Translations under genes and position numbers: made by a program
Part shown: positions 1 through 6,350 of the stretch, in pieces
How the letters are laid out: every line of letters starts with the position of its first letter
Numbering within the stretch: the first letter of the stretch is position 1
NCBI GenBank assembly: GCA_029338835.1
Contig: JAQYBD010000052.1
Span: forward strand, 1 to 32,227
Direction: 5' to 3'
From: Selenomonadaceae bacterium
GTDB lineage: Bacteria; Bacillota; Negativicutes; Selenomonadales; Selenomonadaceae
Length of the DNA stretch: 32,227 bases
Notes under the pieces: generated by a model
What the model was told of the DNA's origin: nothing
Database searches by the model: none
Seen by the model: the letters and a program-made list of their open reading frames with translations, nothing else

Positions 1-26
1 AGCGTTATATCAAACGAAAGTAGCTG

Positions 27-40
27 CCTGCTTCGGCAGG
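27..40 (+). other. Small UUCG-capped hairpin
   Basis: CCTGC and GCAGG flank a TTCG tetraloop, giving a stable 5-bp stem. No T-run follows on the + strand, so it is not a convincing terminator. It may be the remains of the 3' end of a transcript starting left of the window. Nothing else recognisable was found in the first 80 bases. Confidence 0.3.
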
Positions 41-84
41 GCAAAATCGGACGCAATGAAACAGGAAGGATGTTTGTGAAGACA

Positions 85-112
85 TTCAAAGTGTAAATTT
101 GTATAGTATAAA
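85..112 (+). promoter_or_regulatory. Possible promoter for the acetyltransferase
   Basis: TTCAAA (85-90) is followed after 16 bp by TATAAA (107-112) in an AT-rich patch. The -35 is weak and the -10 fair. The position suits a transcript covering the acetyltransferase. Confidence 0.35.
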
Positions 113-149
113 ATAGATATTTACAGATTTATCGTAGCGGAGGTGAGAG

Positions 150-269
150 ATGACCTTGGCATGTGGTTTTGGTTGTTTGGCGGCAAGCAGGGAAATGGCA
201 AGGGCTTGTCGAATGATAGAAACAAGAATACCGGATGAAGGAAGGCGATACGATGCGCAGAGCTCATGA
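150..269 (+). CDS. Possible 39-residue leader peptide
   Basis: An ATG at 150 sits six bases after a strong ribosome binding site (GGAGG at 139-143) and opens a 39-codon frame that overlaps the start of the acetyltransferase gene. The peptide resembles no family I recognise and has several Cys and Arg residues. A second short frame (ATG at 161, stop at 236-238) begins with a Trp/Phe-rich stretch and ends in an ATGA overlap with a possible acetyltransferase start at 235, but it lacks a well-placed binding site. Only the strong binding site argues for translation here. Confidence 0.25.
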   Translation: MTLACGFGCLAASREMARACRMIETRIPDEGRRYDAQSS

Positions 270-891
270 TAAGTTGACGAATGGAGAGCTTTATTGGCCG
301 ATGGATGATAGTCTGATGGAGGATCAGTTTGATTGCATGGAGAAGCTCTATGATTATAATATGACACGGCCGCATGAACAGGAGAAGCGGCAGGCGCTTT
401 TGCGGGAGATGCTGGCGGAGATGGGCGAGGATTGCTATATCGAGCCGCCGCTGCATGCGAATTGGGGCGGGCGTCATCTGCATCTCGGCCGTCAGGTTTA
501 TGCGAATTACAACTTGACGGCAGTGGATGACGGTGAGATCTTTATCGGGGATTATACGATGATCGGCCCGAATGTGACATTGGCTACGCCGAATCATCCG
601 CTGGCACCGGAGCTGCGCGAGCAGGGGTATCAGTACAATCTGCCCATCCATATCGGCAGGAATGTCTGGCTGGGCGCCGGAGTCATCGTGGTGCCGGGCG
701 TGACGATTGGCGATAATTCCGTGATTGGGGCAGGCAGCGTGGTGACAAAGGACATTCCCGCGAATGTGCTGGCATTCGGTGTGCCGTGCTGCGTGCAGCG
801 TGAGCTGGGGGATGCGGACTGGCAGTTCTACCACAAGGGGCGCCCCGTGCCGCAGGAGCTTTTGAAATTCCGCCGTACGGGCGAGGACTGA
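253..891 (+). CDS. maa: Maltose/galactoside-type O-acetyltransferase
   Basis: This is a left-handed beta-helix (hexapeptide-repeat) acetyltransferase that moves acetyl from acetyl-CoA to a sugar hydroxyl. Residues about 8-60 form the Mac N-terminal domain seen in maltose acetyltransferases. The hexapeptide core follows, with the catalytic His in TPNHPL and the repeats IGRNVWLGAGVIVVPGVTIG and NSVIGAGSVV. The length of 212 residues is slightly above the usual 185-205. The ATG at 253 is preferred because GGAAGG lies about eight bases upstream; an in-frame ATG at 235 is the alternative. The sugar acceptor cannot be told from sequence, and LacA, Maa and NodL-like enzymes share these features. Confidence 0.88.
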   Translation: MRRAHDKLTNGELYWPMDDSLMEDQFDCMEKLYDYNMTRPHEQEKRQALLREMLAEMGEDCYIEPPLHANWGGRHLHLGRQVYANYNLTAVDDGEIFIGDYTMIGPNVTLATPNHPLAPELREQGYQYNLPIHIGRNVWLGAGVIVVPGVTIGDNSVIGAGSVVTKDIPANVLAFGVPCCVQRELGDADWQFYHKGRPVPQELLKFRRTGED

Positions 892-930
892 CGGCATGAG
901 CTGGACGGTTTGAGAAGTGAAGGTGATTTT

Positions 931-1248
931 TTGGACGAAGAGAAGGATCCACAGGTGCGCGTGATGTCGCGCCGGGAAAAAGAGGATTATCAGGGAGTCA
1001 CGATTGATGAGAATCCGGATACGGAGGAGGAGTGCGTGGAGAGGCCGCGTCCGCATTCTCGCATTTATGTGCATTCCTCGTTTGGCGATACGGGTCTTAG
1101 ACGGATGGGCTGGGGGACGAAGCTGCTGCTCGTGGTGGGTGGCGCGGCGCTTTTGGCGTTTTTGTTCTTTGTGGCGCTGCCGGCGCTCCTGCTGCTTGTC
1201 GGTGCGGCTGCGGCAGTCTGGCTCATCATGCGCCTGATTTCCGGCTGA
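931..1248 (+). CDS. Small two-segment membrane protein, unknown function
   Basis: I do not recognise a family. The N-terminal half (to about residue 55) is highly charged and probably cytoplasmic. The C-terminal half has two adjoining hydrophobic stretches rich in Leu, Ala, Val and Phe that should form a membrane hairpin, ending just before the stop. The TTG at 931 is favoured because AGGTG lies five bases upstream; an in-frame TTG at 910 would add seven residues. It lies 40 bp after the acetyltransferase and is followed by a strong terminator, so the two may form one transcript. Confidence 0.6.
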   Translation: MDEEKDPQVRVMSRREKEDYQGVTIDENPDTEEECVERPRPHSRIYVHSSFGDTGLRRMGWGTKLLLVVGGAALLAFLFFVALPALLLLVGAAAAVWLIMRLISG

Positions 1249-1276
1249 GCTGCATAAGGCGGCATGTTGCCTCGTG

Positions 1277-1306
1277 AAACGCACAAGTTCCCGACTTGTG
1301 CGTTTT
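1277..1306 (+). terminator. Strong intrinsic terminator
   Basis: ACGCACAAGT (1279-1288) and ACTTGTGCGT (1294-1303) form a perfect stem with loop TCCCG. Two flanking A-T pairs extend it and a TTTT tract follows. The AAA on the left flank would also allow termination from the opposite direction. Confidence 0.85.
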
Positions 1307-1346
1307 CGGCATGGTCTTGCAAATGAAGCGGAAAGGAGCGGTTTTC

Positions 1347-2078
1347 ATGGGTACGGTTCTTTTGCTGATTATGGTTTTGGGTGTGGTTATTTTTGTGGCT
1401 AACCGCATATCGCCGCCAGCAAAGCAAGCGATTTCTTCCAGGCGTGCGGATGCCAGCAATCCTCCGGTGCATAAGTCTGTGGCGGGGGCAAGGCCTGCGG
1501 CACCTGCGTCTTCTTCGCTGCACCAGACTCCTTCTGGCGTGGTGCGCCCGCCTGTGCTGACGGCAGATCAGCGGCAGGCGCTGCGCGATATCCGTCGACA
1601 GCGTGCGCAGGAGCGTCAGCATGACAGCCGCATGGCGGCTGCAGCGGGGCTTGCGGGTGTGGTAGCCGGTGCGGCGCTCATGCATCATCATGACGCAGAG
1701 GCAACACAAGCCCATATCGATCAAGCGGCCGCCATGCAGCGCGATGCCCTGGCGCAGCAGGCTGATGATTATGATGATGGCGGTGCCGATATGGATTTTG
1801 ATGATACGGATTGGGACGACGATACGAATGATTGGCACGATGATGACGATGCGGATTGGTCCGAAGATGACGACGAGGACTACAGCAGCGATTCCGGGCA
1901 GGATGATGACTATGACGATTATGGCTACGGGGGATCTTCGGATTATGGCCATGACGATTACGGTTATGGCGATGATGATTATAGCGGCGGTTATGATGGC
2001 AATGATGGCTATCATGATTATGATGGCGGTGGCGGCTATGATGGCGGCGACGGAGGAGACGGCGGGGACTTCTTCTGA
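1347..2078 (+). CDS. Anchored or secreted protein with Asp/Gly/Tyr-rich C-terminus
   Basis: The product is 243 residues of unknown function. Residues 1-18 are a hydrophobic signal anchor. A Pro/Ala/Gln/Arg-rich linker follows, then a second hydrophobic Ala/Gly/Val stretch near residues 96-112 ending in three His. The last 105 or so residues are low-complexity, about 40 percent Asp, with many Gly and Tyr and repeated D-Y-G, D-D-D and G-G-D units, ending GGDFF. Such tails can bind divalent cations or stay disordered, but nothing here proves it. AAAGGAG upstream of the ATG at 1347 sets the start; upstream in-frame TTG/ATG codons lie within or just after the terminator. The GAT-rich DNA opens several other frames, which are shadows. 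Confidence 0.7.
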   Translation: MGTVLLLIMVLGVVIFVANRISPPAKQAISSRRADASNPPVHKSVAGARPAAPASSSLHQTPSGVVRPPVLTADQRQALRDIRRQRAQERQHDSRMAAAAGLAGVVAGAALMHHHDAEATQAHIDQAAAMQRDALAQQADDYDDGGADMDFDDTDWDDDTNDWHDDDDADWSEDDDEDYSSDSGQDDDYDDYGYGGSSDYGHDDYGYGDDDYSGGYDGNDGYHDYDGGGGYDGGDGGDGGDFF

Positions 2079-2130
2079 TCCTTGATTTTGTAGTCCTGTG
2101 CGTGTGTATATATTCGGGAGGACAAGACAG

Positions 2131-2670
2131 ATGTTTCGTGATTTGGCGCGCATGACGGCACAGCTCAAGGGGCTTCGTTATGAAGGGGCTTTGATTGGCC
2201 GGGCAATCTGGGAGCGCAGGTCCGGTGATACGGAGGGAGTTCCCCGTGTGCTGCGTGACCAGCATGGTGTGATGGAACTCATGGCGGCCGATGCCTCGGG
2301 GCGTCTGACGCTCGTGATGATGCTGGGTCATGCGGCACCCGTTCCGCCGCAGCCGTCTGAGTGCGGGCAGGAGCCGGCTGCTGTGCGGCAGCTGCGCTTG
2401 TCCGTGGTGGGAGACGTTCCTGCAAAAGTCCTTCGGCTGCGGTTTTCAGCGGAGGATGTTCACGCTTTTGTGCGGGCGGTCGGGGATACGAATCCCTTGC
2501 ATGCGGGCATGAGGCCTTTGGTGCCAGGACTGGCCATTCTTGAAGCGGCGTTGCTGCATCCGGCTCTGGCCGGAGCGACGCGTGCCGAGTTGCGTTTCCA
2601 TGGCGCTTCGTTTGCCGGAGATGAGATTGAACTCACGGTCCGGACAGCTGGTCCTCGACGTCAGGCATGA
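2131..2670 (+). CDS. MaoC-type hot-dog (dehydratase-like) protein, C-terminus probably frameshifted
   Basis: The C-terminal half carries the hydratase signature of MaoC/R-specific enoyl-CoA hydratases: FVRAVGDTNPLHAG followed by VPGLAILEAAL, then a strand pair around AELRFHGASFAGDEIELTV. In that family the Asp and His of the D-x-N-P-x-H motif activate water to hydrate trans-enoyl thioesters. The N-terminal 110 residues are not recognised. The start at 2131 follows GGGAGGAC. The open frame stops at 2668-2670, but the next frame continues with strand-like sequence (GQLVLDVRHDVAITMLAAVY), as expected for the last strands of this fold. The gene is probably truncated by a +1 slip near 2640-2655, or the sequence has an error. 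It lies just before the biotin operon but outside its promoter. Confidence 0.6.
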   Translation: MFRDLARMTAQLKGLRYEGALIGRAIWERRSGDTEGVPRVLRDQHGVMELMAADASGRLTLVMMLGHAAPVPPQPSECGQEPAAVRQLRLSVVGDVPAKVLRLRFSAEDVHAFVRAVGDTNPLHAGMRPLVPGLAILEAALLHPALAGATRAELRFHGASFAGDEIELTVRTAGPRRQA

Positions 2671-2692
2671 TGTTGCGATTACGATGCTGGCG

Positions 2693-2740
2693 GCAGTTTA
2701 TCGTCAACTTACCGATTATGGGTTGTTGACGATAAGCTGC
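2693..2740. promoter_or_regulatory. BirA-like operator: 16-bp inverted repeat over the bioY promoter
   Basis: GCAGTTTATCGTCAAC (2693-2708) and GTTGACGATAAGCTGC (2725-2740) are reverse complements except for one position, separated by 16 bp. The inner half-sites (TCGTCAACT and its partner) match the Firmicutes BirA consensus TTGTAAACC at about six of nine positions, with about 14 bp between half-sites as in known BirA sites. The right arm contains the -35 element. Occupancy should therefore block transcription. The assignment to BirA is inferred from architecture and the downstream gene. Confidence 0.65.
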
Positions 2741-2754
2741 TGCTATTTTATAAT
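2726..2754 (+). promoter_or_regulatory. Promoter of the bioY operon
   Basis: TTGACG (2726-2731), a 17-bp spacer, and a consensus TATAAT (2749-2754). The -35 lies inside the right arm of the BirA-like operator. Transcription would start near 2761, leaving a leader of about 80 bases that contains a palindrome CGCTTTGCAAAGCG (2801-2814). Confidence 0.8.
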
Positions 2755-2841
2755 AAAAAACGTGTGCAGCATTCCTGCTGACTGGATTCATGCGTTCTTC
2801 CGCTTTGCAAAGCGAGGCGCGAGAAAAGAGGTAATTTATCT

Positions 2842-3393
2842 ATGTATTCGCAATCATCTTCCTTGACCGTACGTGATATGACCAAGATGGCACTCTGTGT
2901 GGCGTTTTGCTGCGTGACGGCGTACATTTCGTTCCCGCTGCCGTTTACGCCGGGGATGGTCACGGCGCTGACGCTGGCACTCGGCGTGACGGCTTTCGTA
3001 CTGACGCCGAAGCAGACGCTGATCGCCCTGCTCATCTACACGCTGCTGGGTGTGGTGGGGTTGCCGGTCTTTGTCGGCGGCACAGCTGGACTCGGCAAGC
3101 TGTTCGGGCCGACGGGCGGCTATATCTTTGCTTGGATTGTCGTGTATCCGATCATCAGTGCGCTCAAGGGCAATCGGCCAAGCTTCAAGCGGTATGCGCT
3201 GGTCGATATCGTTATCGGCATTCCTGTGACGTATATCGGTGGCCTCATCTCGATGATGCTCGTCATGGATGTCAGCCTCGAGGCAGCGCTTGTCATGGCC
3301 GTCCTGCCGTATATCCCCGGGGATATCATGAAGTGCCTGATGGCGGCTTTCCTCGGTGCAAAGGTCAATGAAGCCGTCGAGAAATGGAGCTGA
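2842..3393 (+). CDS. bioY: BioY biotin transporter substrate-binding (S) component
   Basis: BioY is the membrane S-component that binds biotin and works with an ECF energizing module (ATPases plus EcfT), which is not in this window. The 183-residue length is typical. Hydrophobic segments cover most of the protein, and the BioY hallmark GLPVFVGGTAGLGKLFGPTGGY lies near residues 70-95. The start at 2842 follows AGAGG by about ten bases. It is the first gene after the BirA-like operator and stops eight bases before the thiolase start, so the three genes are one operon. The combination of transporter, thiolase and acyl ligase matches the biotin-repressed yhfU-yhfT-yhfS genes of Bacillus subtilis (established knowledge). 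Confidence 0.93.
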   Translation: MYSQSSSLTVRDMTKMALCVAFCCVTAYISFPLPFTPGMVTALTLALGVTAFVLTPKQTLIALLIYTLLGVVGLPVFVGGTAGLGKLFGPTGGYIFAWIVVYPIISALKGNRPSFKRYALVDIVIGIPVTYIGGLISMMLVMDVSLEAALVMAVLPYIPGDIMKCLMAAFLGAKVNEAVEKWS

Positions 3394-3400
3394 GCTTTCG

Positions 3401-4603
3401 ATGAAGGGCGAAGCGGTTTATATCCTGGGGGGGCTGCGCACGCCGATAACGCATCGTGGCGGCGCATTGGCTCATGTGCGTCCGGAAGAGCTGGGCAGCA
3501 CGGTGATCCGGGCATTGCTTGCGCGGTATGGTTTGCCCGCCAACGCGCTTTCCGGCGTGCTGGCGGGCAATGCTGTGGGGACGGGCGGCAATCTGGCGCG
3601 GTTGACGGCGCTGTTGGCGGGCATCCCGGAAGAAGTGCCGGCCTGTACGGTCGATATGCAGTGCGCTTCGGCCGCAGCAGCCATCTCGCTGGCGGCGGCA
3701 AAGCTTGCCTCTGGCCAGGGAGAGCTGTTTTTGGCGGGCGGCATGGAGAGTGCTTCGCTGCAGCCTTTGCGCATTTATGCAGAGCATGATCCGCGGTACT
3801 CTCTGGTGCCGGGAGGCGCGTACAAGACGGCACAGTTTGCACCGGGCGATGTTGCGCCGGATGCGATGCTCAAGGGGGCAGAACGCGTGATGGAGGCGGA
3901 GCAGGTGACGCGGGCGGAACTCGATGCCTTTGTACTGCGCAGCCATCACCTGGCCGGAGAGGCCGTGAAGCAGGGGCTGCTGGCTGACGTGATTGTTCCC
4001 GTGGGCGACTGCCGACGGGACAGTGGCATCCGGCCGCGCCTTTCGCAGCGCCTGCTCGACCGGCTGCTGCCGCATTTTGGCCCGGGGACGCTTCTGGATG
4101 CCGGCAATGCCTGTGCCATCCATGACGGGGCGGCATTCCTGCTGCTGGCAAATGGTGATTTCCTGCGCCGTCATTCCCTGCAGCCAGCTGCGCGCATCGT
4201 GGCGACGGCTGCAGTTGGCGGCAGGCCGGATGAGAGCCCACGCGGTGCGATGCGCACGGCCGATGTCCTGCTGCACCGCCAGGGGCTTCGTTATGAAAAT
4301 CTGGCGGCCATTGAGTTCAATGAAGCGTTTGCCGTCATCGATGTGCTGTTTGACCGCGCGCATCCAGGATGCCTGGCCCGCTATAACCGTCTTGGCGGGG
4401 CGCTTGCGTACGGCCATCCGTACGGGGCATCGGGCGCGATCATCGCTTTGCATCTGCTGCAGTCGCTGAAGCTTGCAGGCGGCGGTCTGGGCCTTTTGTC
4501 CATCGCGGGCGCCGGCGGTATGGGAGAAGCCATCTTGCTGGAACGAATGGCGGGAGGAAATGTGGTGAATCCGGATAGAGGGGAAGTGCGCGCACATGCG
4601 TGA
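3401..4603 (+). CDS. Thiolase-family protein lacking the second catalytic cysteine (YhfS-like)
   Basis: This 400-residue thiolase-superfamily protein keeps the nucleophile Cys88 (VDMQCASA), the NEAF motif at Asn307 and the GHPxGASG motif with His339. The usual C-x-G-G-G-M-G motif reads SIAGAGGMG, with Ala369 in place of the proton-shuttling Cys. Normal thiolases condense or cleave acyl-CoA units; without that Cys the chemistry may be altered, for example decarboxylating or acyl-transfer rather than reversible Claisen chemistry (inference). The ATG at 3401 gives the normal N-terminus VYILGGLRTPI; a frame extension to 3356 overlaps bioY and is unlikely. Its stop overlaps the ligase start. The operon position suggests a role tied to biotin or its pimelate precursor. 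Confidence 0.85.
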   Translation: MKGEAVYILGGLRTPITHRGGALAHVRPEELGSTVIRALLARYGLPANALSGVLAGNAVGTGGNLARLTALLAGIPEEVPACTVDMQCASAAAAISLAAAKLASGQGELFLAGGMESASLQPLRIYAEHDPRYSLVPGGAYKTAQFAPGDVAPDAMLKGAERVMEAEQVTRAELDAFVLRSHHLAGEAVKQGLLADVIVPVGDCRRDSGIRPRLSQRLLDRLLPHFGPGTLLDAGNACAIHDGAAFLLLANGDFLRRHSLQPAARIVATAAVGGRPDESPRGAMRTADVLLHRQGLRYENLAAIEFNEAFAVIDVLFDRAHPGCLARYNRLGGALAYGHPYGASGAIIALHLLQSLKLAGGGLGLLSIAGAGGMGEAILLERMAGGNVVNPDRGEVRAHA

Positions 4604-5993
4604 AAGAATCGGGAATCTTGAAAAACGCAACGTGGATGGCGAAAAAAGAGGCTTGGGGAATTATGCAGCGTTGCTTTTCTGGCAGGCTCGTCGTCAGCCG
4701 CAGAGGGAGGCTCTGGTCATCGATGATGAGAGCCTGACGTATGAGATGCTCTGGCAGCGCGTGGCCTCCATGGCCCTGGCGGCTTCTTCGCTCGGAGTGC
4801 ACGGCGATGTGCTGGTAGAGGCCGATGACTTCCTCGAACAGGCCATAGCTTTCCTGGCCCTGCAGGCCGTCGGAGTCCGTCCCATCCTGCTGCATCATGG
4901 AATGAGACCGGAAGACCTCCAGGCAATCTTGCAGGAGAATCACCTGCAGGGCATCTGGCGCTGCAGGTCGGGCGGTGTGCAGCTCTTTGATGCTTCGGGA
5001 CTGCCGGAGCAGCCGCATGAGGAGGCCGATATCCTCGGGGTGCTGAGTTCCGGTTCGACGGGGACACCGAAGGTCATGTATCGCACGTATGAGAGCTGGT
5101 CAGGCTTCTTTCCCGTGCAGGATGAGATCTTTAGCATCGATGGAGAGACCGTCTTGTTCCTGCAGGGCAGCCTGAGCTTTACGGGGAACACGAACAGCTG
5201 GCTTTCCGTGCTTTATGAAGGCGGCACGGTCGTGACGAGCCGGTTGATGCGCTGCCATGTCTGGGAAGAGCTGTTGCGCCGTCATGCGGTGGATGTGCTT
5301 TATCTCGTGCCGACGAAACTACAGCTCCTGGGGCGGGCGATGACAGCGCCGTATGATGGGCTCCGGATGCTTTTCACGGGGTCGCAGCTGCTGACGCCTG
5401 CCATGCTGCGTCGTCTGCAGCAGCTTTTTCCCGCAGGTGCGATACTGCTCTATTATGGAGCGAGCGAACTCAATTACATTACGTATGCCATCTGTGAGGA
5501 TCCGGATCGGGACAGCAGCAATCTCGGCCGGCCCTTTCCGGGCATCCGTGTGAGTGTCGGGGATGACGGCCTCATCTATGTCGACACGCCGTATCATGTG
5601 AGTGGTGCCAGGATTCCCTTTACGGTCAAGGATACAGGACATCTGAATGAAAAGGGAGAACTGATTTTTGGTGGCCGGCGTGCGGCCTGGATCAACAAAG
5701 GTGGCGTCAAGCTCAGCACTGTCCGCCTTGAACTCTTGTTGAAGGCTTTGCCGGGGGTGGCAGATGCAGTGGTCCTCCCCGTGAAGGATCGCTTGCGCGG
5801 CGATGCTGCGGCTGCGTTCCTTGTCGCGGAGAAAGGGGAAGGGGAGCAGGCAATCCGCCGGACAGTGCGCCAGTCCCTGAAACCCGTTGAAGTCCCGGAC
5901 AGCTTGATCTTTCTGCCGCAGATTCCGCTCAATGACCGAGGCAAGGTAGATCGCAATGCCCTGAGACGCCTTTTGGCGTCCGCAGGAGCGTGA
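4596..5993 (+). CDS. AMP-forming acyl-CoA ligase (YhfT-like) in the biotin operon
   Basis: The ligase would activate a carboxylate as an acyl-adenylate and pass it to CoA or a carrier. Visible motifs of the adenylate-forming family are the phosphate loop SSGSTGTPK (151-159), YYGASE (286-291), DTGHL (346-350, in place of the more common TGD), the hinge region GRRAAWINKGG (360-370) and catalytic Lys450 in NDRGKVDR. At 465 residues it is short for the family, like YhfT of Bacillus. The ATG at 4596 overlaps the thiolase stop and follows GAGGGGAAG, so translation is probably coupled. The substrate is unknown; pimelate or a related diacid is suggested only by the company of bioY and the operator. 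Confidence 0.87.
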   Translation: MRERIGNLEKRNVDGEKRGLGNYAALLFWQARRQPQREALVIDDESLTYEMLWQRVASMALAASSLGVHGDVLVEADDFLEQAIAFLALQAVGVRPILLHHGMRPEDLQAILQENHLQGIWRCRSGGVQLFDASGLPEQPHEEADILGVLSSGSTGTPKVMYRTYESWSGFFPVQDEIFSIDGETVLFLQGSLSFTGNTNSWLSVLYEGGTVVTSRLMRCHVWEELLRRHAVDVLYLVPTKLQLLGRAMTAPYDGLRMLFTGSQLLTPAMLRRLQQLFPAGAILLYYGASELNYITYAICEDPDRDSSNLGRPFPGIRVSVGDDGLIYVDTPYHVSGARIPFTVKDTGHLNEKGELIFGGRRAAWINKGGVKLSTVRLELLLKALPGVADAVVLPVKDRLRGDAAAAFLVAEKGEGEQAIRRTVRQSLKPVEVPDSLIFLPQIPLNDRGKVDRNALRRLLASAGA

Positions 5994-6023
5994 AAAAATG
6001 GGAAAATAAAAATGAAGAATGGC

Positions 6024-6052
6024 TTGACAAGGGGATACTAGGCTCATATAAT
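6024..6052 (+). promoter_or_regulatory. thrS promoter
   Basis: Consensus TTGACA (6024-6029), a 17-bp spacer and consensus TATAAT (6047-6052). Transcription should start near 6059, just before the T-box leader. No terminator separates it clearly from the upstream ligase gene. Confidence 0.9.
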
Positions 6053-6058
6053 AAAGCC

Positions 6059-6319
6059 ATCGACAAAAGCGATGCGAAAGACATGGCTGCGGAGGACACC
6101 CTCTTACAGAGAGACGTGCATTTGCTGAGAGTGCGTCAAGAGCATGCCGCAGTTACCCCTTTCAAGCTTCCCCGCCGAATGCCCTTGGTGAGTAGGCGGG
6201 GACGGAGTACATCCTTCGTTAACAAATGCTGAGTGGTCATCTTGCGGCAAAGGCAGGATGGCAATCAGGGTGGAACCACGATGCTTAAGCTTCGTCCCTC
6301 ATCGGGACGGAGCTTTTTT
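6059..6319 (+). promoter_or_regulatory. Threonine T-box leader
   Basis: This tRNA-sensing leader controls thrS. Stem I has GAAAG/CTTTC (6076-6080 and 6159-6163) and CTGCGG/CCGCAG (6087-6092 and 6147-6152), which enclose a specifier loop whose 3' side contains ACC (6155-6157), a threonine codon. A further helix pairs CCCCGCC (6170-6176) with GGCGGGG (6195-6201). The T-box itself is AGGGTGGAACCACG (6267-6280). The terminator is AAGCTTCGTCCC (6287-6298) with GGGACGGAGCTT (6304-6315) and six Ts. Uncharged tRNA-Thr should pair at the specifier and the T-box bulge and prevent termination. Confidence 0.95.
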
Positions 6320-6350
6320 GATTTTCCTATTTTCAAGGAGGGCATACATT

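Noticed and set aside
1750-2060. Tandem repeat or CRISPR-like array in the GAT-rich stretch
   Set aside because: The units are irregular codon-level repeats of Asp/Gly/Tyr without constant spacing or spacers.
1065-2331. Long minus-strand and alternative-frame open frames across the Asp-rich gene, rich in Ile/His/Met
   Set aside because: They are the complement or frame shift of GAT/GGC repeats and have no start signals; the + frame has a signal anchor and a good ribosome binding site.
2801-2814. Palindrome CGCTTTGCAAAGCG in the bioY leader as a second operator
   Set aside because: It is short, lies well downstream of the promoter and does not resemble the BirA-like half-sites; it may only be a weak mRNA hairpin.
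3365-4630. 421-codon minus-strand frame opposite the thiolase
   Set aside because: The sense strand has full thiolase motifs, a ribosome binding site and overlapping operon partners; the antisense product resembles nothing.
5965-5980. GACGCC-TTTT-GGCGTC hairpin as terminator of the ligase gene
   Set aside because: The stem is inside the coding sequence and no T-run follows, so it is not a good intrinsic terminator.
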